From CAYFWF01 sp964346815 (GTDB taxonomy: Bacteria > Acidobacteriota > Aminicenantia > Aminicenantales > Aminicenantaceae), in contig CAYFWF010000021.1 of the NCBI GenBank assembly GCA_964346815.1, positions 20,173 through 84,172 on the forward strand: a stretch of DNA of 64,000 bases. Reading direction: 5' to 3'. The notes under the pieces are model-generated. The model searched no databases. It saw only the letters and a program-made list of their open reading frames with translations, and was not told the origin of the DNA. Shown here piece after piece: positions 33,062 through 41,445 of this stretch. Numbering within the stretch: the first letter of the stretch is position 1; each line of letters opens with the position of its first letter. A program made the position numbers and the translations under genes.

Positions 33062-34084
33062 TTATTTGTTTCTGTTGAGGATGTAATCGGGAAACAGAGC
33101 CAAGGCATCTCGATAAACTGAGGGAGGCATCTTTTGGATGAGAGTCTTGGAGTGAATCGAATATTCTTGGGCTTTCTTCTTGGAATAATCAAGGGCTCCA
33201 TTGGATCTGACTATATTCAGGATCTGATCGAGTGAAGTGGTGTCCAGTTCTTTTTCCTTCAACAAGTTTATGATCCGCTTGCGGTTTTTTTTGCCGTCAT
33301 TGTTGAGAGTATAGATTAAGGGGAGAGTTATGCGGCCCTCCCGAAGGTCAGAGAGGATGGGTTTTCCCATCGTCTGTTCGTCTCCGGTATAGTCCAAAAG
33401 GTCATCAACAATTTGAAAGATCATCCCGAGATTTGTTCCGAATTCTGCAAGGATGTCTTCTTCTTCTTCAGAAGCCATGCCCAGAATACCGCCGATCCGG
33501 CAGGAGCCTGAAAAAAGCGAGGCTGTCTTTTTGTTGATGATATCCAAATAGTCATTTTCATTGATGTCTAAATTCCAGCTGACATAGTATTCGCTGAGCT
33601 CACCTTCGATCATTTTGGAGGATATATCGGTCAGGATTTGAACAATCTGTCTGTGCTTGCTTTCCAGGGAATGACCTATCGTTTTTATGTACAGATAGTC
33701 TCCCAGGAGAACTGTAATGTTGGGACCCCATTTGGAGTGGACCGATTCTCTTCCTCTTCGGGTCTTGGAGTTGTCGATGATGTCGTCATGCAAGAGACTG
33801 GCCGTATGAATGGTCTCCACAAGGCTCGACATGATGATATGCTCTCTCCCTTTATAGCCCCTGAGTTTGGCACAGAGGATGAGAAGAGCAGGCCTTATTC
33901 TCTTGCCTGCGTTCTTAAAAAGGTAGGTGCTTATTTCTGATATGATCTTGTTGGGAGACAGGGTGAAAAGCTTCAACTTCTCTTCGACATCCCGTAAGTC
34001 TTTGCTGATATCTCGGTAGAGTTCTTGAATGTGCGGGATCTTCTTTATCTGAGATTTGTCCAGTTGGCTGATGATGTCTCTCAT
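33062..34084 (-). CDS. Polyprenyl diphosphate synthase (trans-isoprenyl)
   Basis: 340 residues. First Asp-rich motif LLHDDIIDNSKTRRG (DDxxD, about 97-101), second motif FQIVDDLLDYTGD (about 227-231), and the KTASLFSGSCRIGG segment between. These bind Mg2+ and allylic diphosphate for chain elongation with isopentenyl diphosphate. It probably makes the C35-C45 side chain of a quinone or a related lipid; product length cannot be read reliably. The order TatD, synthase, CYTH on the same strand with 41 to 46 bp gaps suggests one transcript. Confidence 0.92.
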   Translation of the reverse strand: MRDIISQLDKSQIKKIPHIQELYRDISKDLRDVEEKLKLFTLSPNKIISEISTYLFKNAGKRIRPALLILCAKLRGYKGREHIIMSSLVETIHTASLLHDDIIDNSKTRRGRESVHSKWGPNITVLLGDYLYIKTIGHSLESKHRQIVQILTDISSKMIEGELSEYYVSWNLDINENDYLDIINKKTASLFSGSCRIGGILGMASEEEEDILAEFGTNLGMIFQIVDDLLDYTGDEQTMGKPILSDLREGRITLPLIYTLNNDGKKNRKRIINLLKEKELDTTSLDQILNIVRSNGALDYSKKKAQEYSIHSKTLIQKMPPSVYRDALALFPDYILNRNK

Positions 34085-34125
34085 GGCTCCTTATCGGTTT
34101 CGGAACTATATTAACATCTCGGTTT

Positions 34126-34908
34126 CTATAATTCAAACAGAAAAAGAGATGAAAAATTTCGAGATGTTATGGCGGAAATCTCTTCCAGTCTGGTTTGTTT
34201 TATGTCCGCCAGTGCTCGAGCGATTTCCTTCACATATAAAGGTTCGTTCCTCTTAATTTTCTCCCTGTGGGGAGCGGGGACAAGGTAGGGAGAGTCCGTT
34301 TCGATCAGGATCCTCTCCATAGGCAGTTTTCGCGCGACTTCTCTTAAGGGATCGGCATTGGGATAGGTCAAAATCCCTGAGAATGAGATCCAAAAATTAT
34401 GATCCATCATTCGCTTAGCGAATGACCAGTCTTCAGTAAAACAGTGGAGAACACCCCCTCTTGTGTAATTGGTCTGCTGGATAGCCGCTGCGATCTCCTT
34501 TCCGGCATTCCGGCTGTGGACAACGACAGGGAGGTCCAGCTCTTGGGCCCAGTTCAATTGAGCAGTCAAGGCTTCTATCTGATCTTTTCTTGAGGAAAGA
34601 TTGTAGTGAAAATCCAGCCCGATCTCTCCTACGGCATGTATCTTTTTTTTTCTTTTCAGTTCTTGGAGAGTCGCCGCGAAGTCAGGATTGAAATTCTTAG
34701 CGTTATGGGGATGGACACCCGCCGATGCGATGATATCTGGATAAGCGCCGATTAAATCCAGCGCAATTTTTAAGTTTCTTTCCTCGGTGAGTTCTGCCGG
34801 GCAGAGAAGAGCCCGGATTCCACCTTGGAATGTCCTTTCGATGACTCGGATGCGGTCGTCATTGAATTCTGCTGAGTTGATGTGGGCGTGGGAGTCGATC
34901 AAATGCAT
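34126..34908 (-). CDS. TatD-family metal-dependent hydrolase/DNase
   Basis: 260 residues, complete. Metal-ligand motifs of the TatD TIM barrel are present: DSHAHIN at the N-terminus, VGEIGLDFHYN (about 92-102), VVHSRNA (about 129), LHCFTEDW (about 155) and ILIETDSPYLVPAPHR (about 198). The family has Mg2+-dependent 3'-5' exonuclease/DNase activity. It lies between DUF885 and polyprenyl synthase genes, with short gaps (47 and 41 bp). Confidence 0.93.
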   Translation of the reverse strand: MHLIDSHAHINSAEFNDDRIRVIERTFQGGIRALLCPAELTEERNLKIALDLIGAYPDIIASAGVHPHNAKNFNPDFAATLQELKRKKKIHAVGEIGLDFHYNLSSRKDQIEALTAQLNWAQELDLPVVVHSRNAGKEIAAAIQQTNYTRGGVLHCFTEDWSFAKRMMDHNFWISFSGILTYPNADPLREVARKLPMERILIETDSPYLVPAPHREKIKRNEPLYVKEIARALADIKQTRLEEISAITSRNFSSLFLFEL

Positions 34909-34955
34909 CCTTTTGTCAGGATACTTCTTCTGCTTTTCAGGGATAACGGGCTTTC

Positions 34956-36728
34956 TTATTGCTCTAGAATTTTCTTTTTCAGATGGCGCAGGGGTAAGGC
35001 TCCAAAGCTAAGGAGCTCTTTGTAGAATTCCCGTTGGCTAAAGGAATCACCTTTGAGCTTCTTGTATTCTTCCTCCATATCTAGAATTTCTTGCATGCCC
35101 CCATAGGCGTAGACCACATCGCCGGGAAGAAGCAGGATGCGGTTCCACTTTCTTTCAGCCTCGGCTTGGCTCTGGAAGCCAACCCTCATAAGGTAGTTTA
35201 CAGCATCTTCTTTAGTCCAGTTGCCTTCGTGGATTTGGAATTCGGCGATAAAGTCTGTGGCAGCTCTGAGCTTGAGTTTGAGTTGATTGAAGCGGAGTTT
35301 GAGGTCGTAATTTTGGAAGCCCTCGAAGAGCAGCTTTTCTTCGAGCGGGATAGACCAGCCTTTTATAAGAGGCATGCTGGGATACAGCTTCGTGAGCAGC
35401 GAGGAATTCTGGTTTGCATAATAGAAAGGAACGAATGTTCCTGGATAGACTTTTCGGGCGGTGTAAAAGTAGAGCAAATAATTGTTGTATTCCTCGAGAA
35501 AGGACGTGGTTTGTTCTTCACCCCAATCTTCGGGAAGAGGGATTATGTGAGAGACATAATTCTCCGATGTTTCGTAAGCACCAGGAGCATCGAGGCTTGT
35601 CCAGGTTATTCCCCGAAATTCTGCAGGCATGGGCTCGACATTCAAGTCTTTATCCGGCAGTTCGACGATTTGTTTTTCGTTCAGGAAGCTCTTTATTTCT
35701 CCGGCCATAGATCTGATTTTATCAATAAATTCCTCTTTGGGAACATGTTCTTCCTTGATCTTGTTCATCACGCCCTGGATGATGATGCGGCGTGCCTCGT
35801 TCTCGCCCCTTTGGGCAGTGAGCTGCTGCATATTGACTTCAGGATACATCAATCGGTACAAGGGAAGGCAGACGATGGCCATTTCCACTTCGGTGATATT
35901 TTTAACGTCAGCCCGCGCTCTCTCCACCAGTTCTTGGATGGGAATGTCGTTTTGGAGCGTTAACCGCAGGAGCCTCACATGGGCTTCACCGAGACGGAAG
36001 TTCCCGGTCGACTTGGGGAGGAGCTCGCTGCTGAGATAGTTTTGGTAGTCTTCTAAGGCAGGGATGACCTTTCCGAGTTCGGAAAGGAGTTTGGTTCTCT
36101 GCTCTTCGGGGACCTGTGATGCCAGTGTCGGGAGTTCGGTTCGGTAGATTTCAAAGACAGCAGGGAATTGTTTTATAGCTGTCTCGGTTGAGATCTGGGT
36201 AGGGTTTTTCAAAATTTCTTTCGCTTGTTTGACAAGTTTGGGCAGCTCTTTCAGCCTTTCTGTAGCGTTTTTGGCCCTGGTATCGAGAGGTGCGAATTCG
36301 TTTTTAAGGAGAGGCCGCACACAGTTTATGAATATCGTGTTATAAAAAAGCGGATCATATTCCCATGGAATGAGCTGCTCGAATTTCAACCGCTCTAAGT
36401 CGAGGGCATCCATGATCATTTCATGCTGGATCTGGAACTCCGGGCTCATCTTTGTCCTGTCCATTTTGGTTACCAGTTCCTGGTTAAATTCATCCAGTTC
36501 TTCCATGCGTTTCCCGACGTTTTTCTCGCTGAAGTCTCCGAGCTTATTGTCGTACTTATGAAAGCCTGCCACAGTGCCTGCTGTGGGATAGAATTTCCAT
36601 AAGGCATCCAGGTATTCCTCTAGCGTCTCTTGCAGCTTTTTGTCTTCTTCGTTCTGTTGAGACCACACCATTCCCGTGTTGGACAGGATCAAGAAGAAGA
36701 TGGAGGCAAAAATGACGATTTTCCTCAT
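34956..36728 (-). CDS. DUF885-family exported protein with degenerate metal motif
   Basis: 590 residues. A signal peptide (1-23, cleavage near MVWSQQ) sends it out of the cytoplasm. The fold matches DUF885: DALWKFYPTAGTVAGFHKYD near 41-60, then RADVKNITEVEMAIV and the C-terminal EGNWTKEDAVNYLMRVGF and PGDVVYAYGG. Normal members carry a HExxPGH zinc site followed by EGWxxYxE. Here the equivalent reads ARKVYPGTF and KGWSIPLEE, so the His and Glu residues needed for metal binding are lost. It may be a pseudoenzyme with a binding role. The gene shows no frame damage. It begins with a good GGAGG site and heads a probable transcript with TatD. Confidence 0.85.
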   Translation of the reverse strand: MRKIVIFASIFFLILSNTGMVWSQQNEEDKKLQETLEEYLDALWKFYPTAGTVAGFHKYDNKLGDFSEKNVGKRMEELDEFNQELVTKMDRTKMSPEFQIQHEMIMDALDLERLKFEQLIPWEYDPLFYNTIFINCVRPLLKNEFAPLDTRAKNATERLKELPKLVKQAKEILKNPTQISTETAIKQFPAVFEIYRTELPTLASQVPEEQRTKLLSELGKVIPALEDYQNYLSSELLPKSTGNFRLGEAHVRLLRLTLQNDIPIQELVERARADVKNITEVEMAIVCLPLYRLMYPEVNMQQLTAQRGENEARRIIIQGVMNKIKEEHVPKEEFIDKIRSMAGEIKSFLNEKQIVELPDKDLNVEPMPAEFRGITWTSLDAPGAYETSENYVSHIIPLPEDWGEEQTTSFLEEYNNYLLYFYTARKVYPGTFVPFYYANQNSSLLTKLYPSMPLIKGWSIPLEEKLLFEGFQNYDLKLRFNQLKLKLRAATDFIAEFQIHEGNWTKEDAVNYLMRVGFQSQAEAERKWNRILLLPGDVVYAYGGMQEILDMEEEYKKLKGDSFSQREFYKELLSFGALPLRHLKKKILEQ

Positions 36729-36851
36729 AGGACCCTCCTCTGAACGAGCTTTTTTGCACTCATATTAAATACTATTTAAGTAAAAATATAAGCAGTCATC
36801 CTACCACAAAATAATCTTTAAAAGCAATAACTTGTCTCTCGATCCTCATGT

Positions 36852-37853
36852 TTACCATCGGATAACAGCAGAGGCCCAAGTGAATCCCGACCCAAAGGCT
36901 GTGAGCACGACCAGATCACCCGATTTGATTCTTCCCTCTTTGACAGCTTCATCAAGGGCGATAGGAATGGATGCAGCGGTGGTATTTCCATAATGGTCGA
37001 TGTTTCTGATGACCTTTTCAACTGGGATCTTCAGATTTCTGGCTACCATAAGGCTGATCCTGTCATTGGCCTGATGGGGAATCAAATGGTCCACATCTTC
37101 GATTGTCAGTTTGTTGTGTTCGAGTGCTGCGCGAACAGCTTGAGGCATTTTTTCAACTGCATTTTTAAAGACATTTCGTCCATCCATACGGGGATAAAAT
37201 TTCTTGCTGACAAACATTTCTTGAGAGAAAGTAGGATGATCGTAAGGCGATGGTTTTTCCATCCATAAATCGGAAACGTTCTTTCCGTCTGAAAAAAGGT
37301 GAGTGGAAAGAATCCCTCTTTCTCCTTGGGAATGGCCGGCTTCTACGATAGCAGCCGCTCCTCCATCTCCGAAGAGTACAGCCATATCTCTGCCTTCGTC
37401 TGAATAGTCCAGATTTGACGATTGTTTTTCTGCCGCGACCAGCAAGATTTTTTTGTACGTGCCGGCTTTTAGATACTGATCCGCCACAGACAGTCCGTAG
37501 ATGAAACCGCTGCACTGGTTTCTGACATCCAGCGCTCCGATTTGAGAAAGTCCCAGTTTTGCTTGCACAAGGACCCCAATTCCTGGAAAGTAGTGATCCG
37601 GGGAAAGAGTTGCAGCGATGATAAAGTCGATTTCGGATTTCTCGATTTGAGCTGCCTCGATCGCCTTCAGCGCAGCTTCATAAGCAAGATCGGAACTGCC
37701 GACTCCCGCTTCGGCGAAACGTCTTTCTATGATCCCGGTTCGTTGACGGATCCACTCATCCGTTGTGTTCATTCTTTTTTCAAGATCGACATTAGAAACA
37801 ATTTGAGGCGGGAGGAAACGTCCGGTTCCTGTTATGATCGATTGATTTCTCAT
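36852..37853 (-). CDS. fabH: Beta-ketoacyl-ACP synthase III (FabH-type)
   Basis: 333 residues, standard FabH length. Catalytic Cys114 in VRNQCSGFIYG, His in LIPHQANDRI (about 254) and Asn in DHYGNTTAASIP (about 284) form the triad. The N-terminus has TDEWIRQRTGIIERR, typical of the family, which condenses acetyl- or branched acyl-CoA with malonyl-ACP to start fatty acid synthesis. No other fab genes are adjacent, so it may also serve another acyl-transfer role. It precedes the DUF885 gene by 123 bp on the same strand. No Shine-Dalgarno site is obvious. Confidence 0.92.
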   Translation of the reverse strand: MRNQSIITGTGRFLPPQIVSNVDLEKRMNTTDEWIRQRTGIIERRFAEAGVGSSDLAYEAALKAIEAAQIEKSEIDFIIAATLSPDHYFPGIGVLVQAKLGLSQIGALDVRNQCSGFIYGLSVADQYLKAGTYKKILLVAAEKQSSNLDYSDEGRDMAVLFGDGGAAAIVEAGHSQGERGILSTHLFSDGKNVSDLWMEKPSPYDHPTFSQEMFVSKKFYPRMDGRNVFKNAVEKMPQAVRAALEHNKLTIEDVDHLIPHQANDRISLMVARNLKIPVEKVIRNIDHYGNTTAASIPIALDEAVKEGRIKSGDLVVLTAFGSGFTWASAVIRW

Positions 37854-38053
37854 ATTGCGCGGTGCAAATTATAAGTGATGGCTGCTGAAAAATAAAGAAA
37901 ATTCTACAAGGTGTCGGTCGTTATTGCCTGGCTTACATGACCGGCGGTGATACTATCACTGGAATACTCATGCTCAGCGGAACTGAGCAGGCCTTGACTC
38001 GAGGATTCATTGGAAGTAATATTTTGATAAACGGAATGTCAGGTGGTGCCGCT

Positions 38054-38527
38054 TTGAAAAAAATTGTTTTCAGCTTGGTCTTGCTGTCCTTTATTTATCT
38101 GTTAGCAGTGGCTCAGGAGCAGGAACCCTGCTTGAAAGTTGAGGCCTCTATACGTCCCCGATGGTTATCGAGAGGGCAGGAAGGAAAAGTCATTCTCAAG
38201 ATTAAACTCGCCAAGGGAATAACCATCAATCCCCAACCCTCCTTTGTTATCGAGTGCACTCCCTCCCAGGAACTGATATTTCCCAAGAATTTTTTTACCG
38301 CATCGGATCTGGAGATAGAAATAAAAGAAGAAGATAGCCAGGAATATTTGAACCTCGAAAATCCTATCGAGATTCCGTTCACCGTCAACTTAGAAGCTAA
38401 AAGAGGCCACCACACTTTCGAGGGAAAGCTGAAATATTTCGCCTTTTCGAAAGAGGAGGATTGGTGCCTCAAGAGTACAGAGAAATTTTCTGCTTCCTTT
38501 TACACCCGGAGCACGCGAATTAAATAA
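38054..38527 (+). CDS. Exported DsbD N-terminal-like domain protein
   Basis: 157 residues from TTG 38054, which has AGGTGG 7 bases upstream. The frame is open from 37937 but that part has no ribosome site. The N-terminus is a signal peptide (MKKIVFSLVLLSFIYLLAVA). The mature part is a beta-rich domain with RWLSRGQEGKVILKIKLAKGITINPQPSF and FTVNLEAKRGHHTFEGKLKYFAFS, close in pattern to the alpha domain of DsbD. It lacks the transmembrane and thioredoxin domains of DsbD, so it may receive electrons from a partner or have another role. Only Cys residues around ECTPSQ and DWCLKS remain. Confidence 0.6.
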   Translation: MKKIVFSLVLLSFIYLLAVAQEQEPCLKVEASIRPRWLSRGQEGKVILKIKLAKGITINPQPSFVIECTPSQELIFPKNFFTASDLEIEIKEEDSQEYLNLENPIEIPFTVNLEAKRGHHTFEGKLKYFAFSKEEDWCLKSTEKFSASFYTRSTRIK

Positions 38528-38546
38528 GCTCAAGAAGGATAGCGCG

Positions 38547-39521
38547 TTACAGCCAGCCTTGGTCAACATACCAATCCAGACTTTTTTTAAGCCCCTCATG
38601 AAGAGAGAAAAGGGGTGAGAAAGCGAGAAGATCCTCTGCTTTCTTTGTGTCGGCGACCCAACCCTGCTGTTTCGTTTCTAATAGCCGCCTCCGGTCAAAA
38701 AGCGTCGTTTTTTTCCTTAACTTCGCTATCCCCTCTGAAATAAAGGCCGCGGGATAGAGGAGGAAAAGAGGCAGTTTCACAGGGATCAGCTTTTTTTTGA
38801 GAATTTTTCCCGCTTCTTTTCCCAATTCGTCCCAGGAATAGGGCTGCGGATCGGCGATATTGAAGATTTCGCCGGACTCGAGTTCTTTTTGGAGGCAGAG
38901 ATCAAAAGCATGGATGAGATCTTCGATATAGCATAGGCTCAGCCAACGCTGATTGAACGCGAGGGAGGGGAGGATCCCTCTGTTTATGATTCTGAAATAA
39001 GAGAGGAAGTCTTTGTCTCGAGGACCGTACACCGCTCCCACCCGGATGATGACGAGTGAAGAGAGGCTTTTGAATTTCGAGGCTTCATTCTCTCCGAGAA
39101 GCTTGCTCTCGCCGTAAGGATGTATGGGGTGAGGTTCATCATTTTCTTTGACAGGGATTTTATCCGCTGATGGACCTGATGCAGCGATGCTGCTGAGGTA
39201 TATGATCTTTTCAGGTGAAAGTCTCTGCCTCTGGAGAGCTTGAAAAAGACTTGCCGTCCCATGCTGGTTTACTGTATAATAATCAGCCAATTTGTGAGCT
39301 TTCGTGATGCCCGCAACGTGGAAAATATAGTCGATGCCAGAAGGAAGAGCAGGTAAATTAAAAAGGTCTCCTTTCAAGAGATGGACATCGAGACCGTTTA
39401 ACCATTTAAGGTTCGAGGGGTCTCGGACCAAGGCATATACCTCTGCACCTTTATTATCTAATAAATAATCGATGAGGTGGCTTCCGATGAAACCGGTTCC
39501 GCCTGTGACAAACGCTCTCAT
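38547..39521 (-). CDS. NAD-dependent epimerase/dehydratase (extended SDR)
   Basis: 324 residues from ATG 39521. Rossmann motif TGGTGFIGSHLIDYLL at the N-terminus, then FHVAGITKAHK, LSSIAASGPS and YGESKLLGE (YxxxK catalytic pair, about 143-147). The SDR family acts on nucleotide sugars or other NAD(P)-dependent substrates; this member's substrate is unknown. The frame is open upstream to 39770, but that extension has no homology-like sequence and would overlap the divergent S55 gene. It converges on the DsbD-like gene. Confidence 0.85.
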   Translation of the reverse strand: MRAFVTGGTGFIGSHLIDYLLDNKGAEVYALVRDPSNLKWLNGLDVHLLKGDLFNLPALPSGIDYIFHVAGITKAHKLADYYTVNQHGTASLFQALQRQRLSPEKIIYLSSIAASGPSADKIPVKENDEPHPIHPYGESKLLGENEASKFKSLSSLVIIRVGAVYGPRDKDFLSYFRIINRGILPSLAFNQRWLSLCYIEDLIHAFDLCLQKELESGEIFNIADPQPYSWDELGKEAGKILKKKLIPVKLPLFLLYPAAFISEGIAKLRKKTTLFDRRRLLETKQQGWVADTKKAEDLLAFSPLFSLHEGLKKSLDWYVDQGWL

Positions 39522-39579
39522 TGGTAAGATTGTATGAAAATAAAAAGAGAGGGTCAAACCTGAAAGAAATGGTCGTTCG

Positions 39580-41385
39580 ATGAACAGAAAAATCAATTCA
39601 TATATTCTCACAGTACTGATCCTGTGCGGCTTTGCTTTTGCCGATGAATCCTCTGTCAGTATCCTTCCCCTTGACCAAATAAAACCGGGTATGAAGGGGA
39701 CAGGCCGAACCGTATTTAAGGAGGACAGGATCGAGGAATTCGATGTGGAGATCCTTGGAATCCTGCACAATTTCCAGCCCAGACGAAATTTGATCCTGGC
39801 AAAGCTACAAAATGAAGTGCTGGACGGAGCAGGTGTGGTTGAAGGAATGAGTGGAAGCCCGGTTTATGTGGACGGAAAACTGATTGGAGCGGTGGCTTAT
39901 TCTGTTGGAAATTTCGCCAAAGAGGCTATCGCAGGAATTACGCCCATCAGCGAAATGCTTGCCATCACCACTGAGAAAAGCTCGACTGCTTCTTTCGCTC
40001 CCCGGATGGAGGTCATCAACCATTTGTCCCTGGATGAACTCTTTGAATTGAATAAAACATATTTTCAAGTTCCTTCGGCAGAGGCAGAAGGGCGGCTGGT
40101 CAAGCCCTTAAGTGTTCCTCTCGTTTTCAGCGGGTTTTCTGCCCGTGTGTTTGAGAAGGCCAAGGCCAATTTCTCCCAGTTAGGATTCACCCCTATCAGG
40201 TCGGGATCAGCAGGACAGATTCAACCGGAAATTTCCTCTTCGGACATGACTCTTCAGCCAGGAGCTCCTGTGGGCGTTCAGCTCATAAAGGGAGATATCG
40301 ATGTGTCTTATCTGGGAACGGTAACTCATGTGGATGGCAACAAAGTCCTGGCCTTCGGACACCCGGTGTTTAACCTTGGGCCAGTCGACCTCGCGATGAC
40401 CAAGGCCAGAGTGATCACTGTTCTGCCAAGTCTGATGCTATCCTCATGGCTGGCTGTCTCTGACATTGTCGTGGGGAGGTTCGTGCAAGACAGAACTCCT
40501 GGTATTCTCGGAGAATTGGGCAAGATGCCTAAGTTCATCCCCATAAATTTTAAAATTCGAGAAGTGGCAACAGGAGAAAGAGAGTTTAAAATTCAGGTGG
40601 CGGATGACAAAATCCTGACGCCCTTCCTCGTCAATCTTGCAGCGGCCAGTGTTATCTCCTCAGAAGAACGGGGAATTGGAGATCTGACTCTTGATCTGAA
40701 GGGCATTATTTATCTGGAAAATGGCATGAATGTTCAACTCGAAGATCTTTTTTCCGGAAATTTCGATGTGGCATCGACCAATCTGTCCGGTCTTGTCACC
40801 GCAGTCGTTTACATGTTGACCAATAACGAATTCAGGGAATTGGGCATTCACAGAATCGACCTCAATATAACGGTTGCCGAAGAAGTGAGATTTGCTTATC
40901 TTGAGAAAGTCTGGCTGGAGAAGTATGAAGTCAATCCTGGCGAGCGGGTCCGGATGAAGGTCTATTACAGGAATTTTCGAGGAAACACCATAGAGGAAGA
41001 ATTCCCGCTTCCCATTCCTAACCTGCCTTCGGGATCTGAATTCAGCCTGGTTGTGGGAGATGCCGTCTCCTTACAAAGTATTGAGCACCGACAGTATAGG
41101 ACCACGTCTTTTGTTCCGCGAAACCTCTATCAGCTGATCAGAATGCTGAACAGCCTGAGGAAACACAATTATATCTATTTCAAGATTATAGCAACCAAGC
41201 CTGGCCTTTTTCTCCAAGGGGAAGAGATGCCGAATCTTCCGCCCACCATGAAGTCCATGTTTACCTCGCCGCGGGCGGCCTCATCTCCTCCCATCGAGAT
41301 CACCCGGTCTACATTGGGTGAATACCGGCACGCCATCCCTTATGTTTTCAACGGCCTTGCCGTGATCCCGATCAAAATGAAATGA
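39580..41385 (+). CDS. SpoIVB-type (S55) peptidase-domain protein, exported
   Basis: 601 residues. A signal peptide (about 1-21) is followed by an S55 peptidase domain (about 28-250): LPLDQIKPGMKGTGRTVF, FDVEILGIL and GMSGSPVYVDGKLIGAVAYS with the nucleophile Ser93 in SGSP. The same fold continues with VDGNKVLAFGHPVFNLGPVDLAMTKA. The remaining C-terminal part (about 350-600) is beta-rich and unrecognised. In Bacillus, SpoIVB is a sporulation signalling protease, but homologues occur in non-sporulating anaerobes with unknown roles. It is followed 60 bp later by a beta-propeller protein gene, so the pair may work together in the periplasm. Confidence 0.85.
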   Translation: MNRKINSYILTVLILCGFAFADESSVSILPLDQIKPGMKGTGRTVFKEDRIEEFDVEILGILHNFQPRRNLILAKLQNEVLDGAGVVEGMSGSPVYVDGKLIGAVAYSVGNFAKEAIAGITPISEMLAITTEKSSTASFAPRMEVINHLSLDELFELNKTYFQVPSAEAEGRLVKPLSVPLVFSGFSARVFEKAKANFSQLGFTPIRSGSAGQIQPEISSSDMTLQPGAPVGVQLIKGDIDVSYLGTVTHVDGNKVLAFGHPVFNLGPVDLAMTKARVITVLPSLMLSSWLAVSDIVVGRFVQDRTPGILGELGKMPKFIPINFKIREVATGEREFKIQVADDKILTPFLVNLAAASVISSEERGIGDLTLDLKGIIYLENGMNVQLEDLFSGNFDVASTNLSGLVTAVVYMLTNNEFRELGIHRIDLNITVAEEVRFAYLEKVWLEKYEVNPGERVRMKVYYRNFRGNTIEEEFPLPIPNLPSGSEFSLVVGDAVSLQSIEHRQYRTTSFVPRNLYQLIRMLNSLRKHNYIYFKIIATKPGLFLQGEEMPNLPPTMKSMFTSPRAASSPPIEITRSTLGEYRHAIPYVFNGLAVIPIKMK

Positions 41386-41445
41386 GGCGTGTTTTCTGTT
41401 GTGGGATTCTGAAAATGGAATTCAGAAGATCAGGAGATTGATGGA

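Noticed and set aside
35091..35963. 290-codon open frame antisense to the DUF885 gene
   Set aside because: No recognisable domain; the sense protein has a signal peptide and family motifs.
37937..38053. Upstream extension of the DsbD-like gene
   Set aside because: TTG 38054 has AGGTGG at proper spacing and directly begins a signal peptide; the extension does not look coding.
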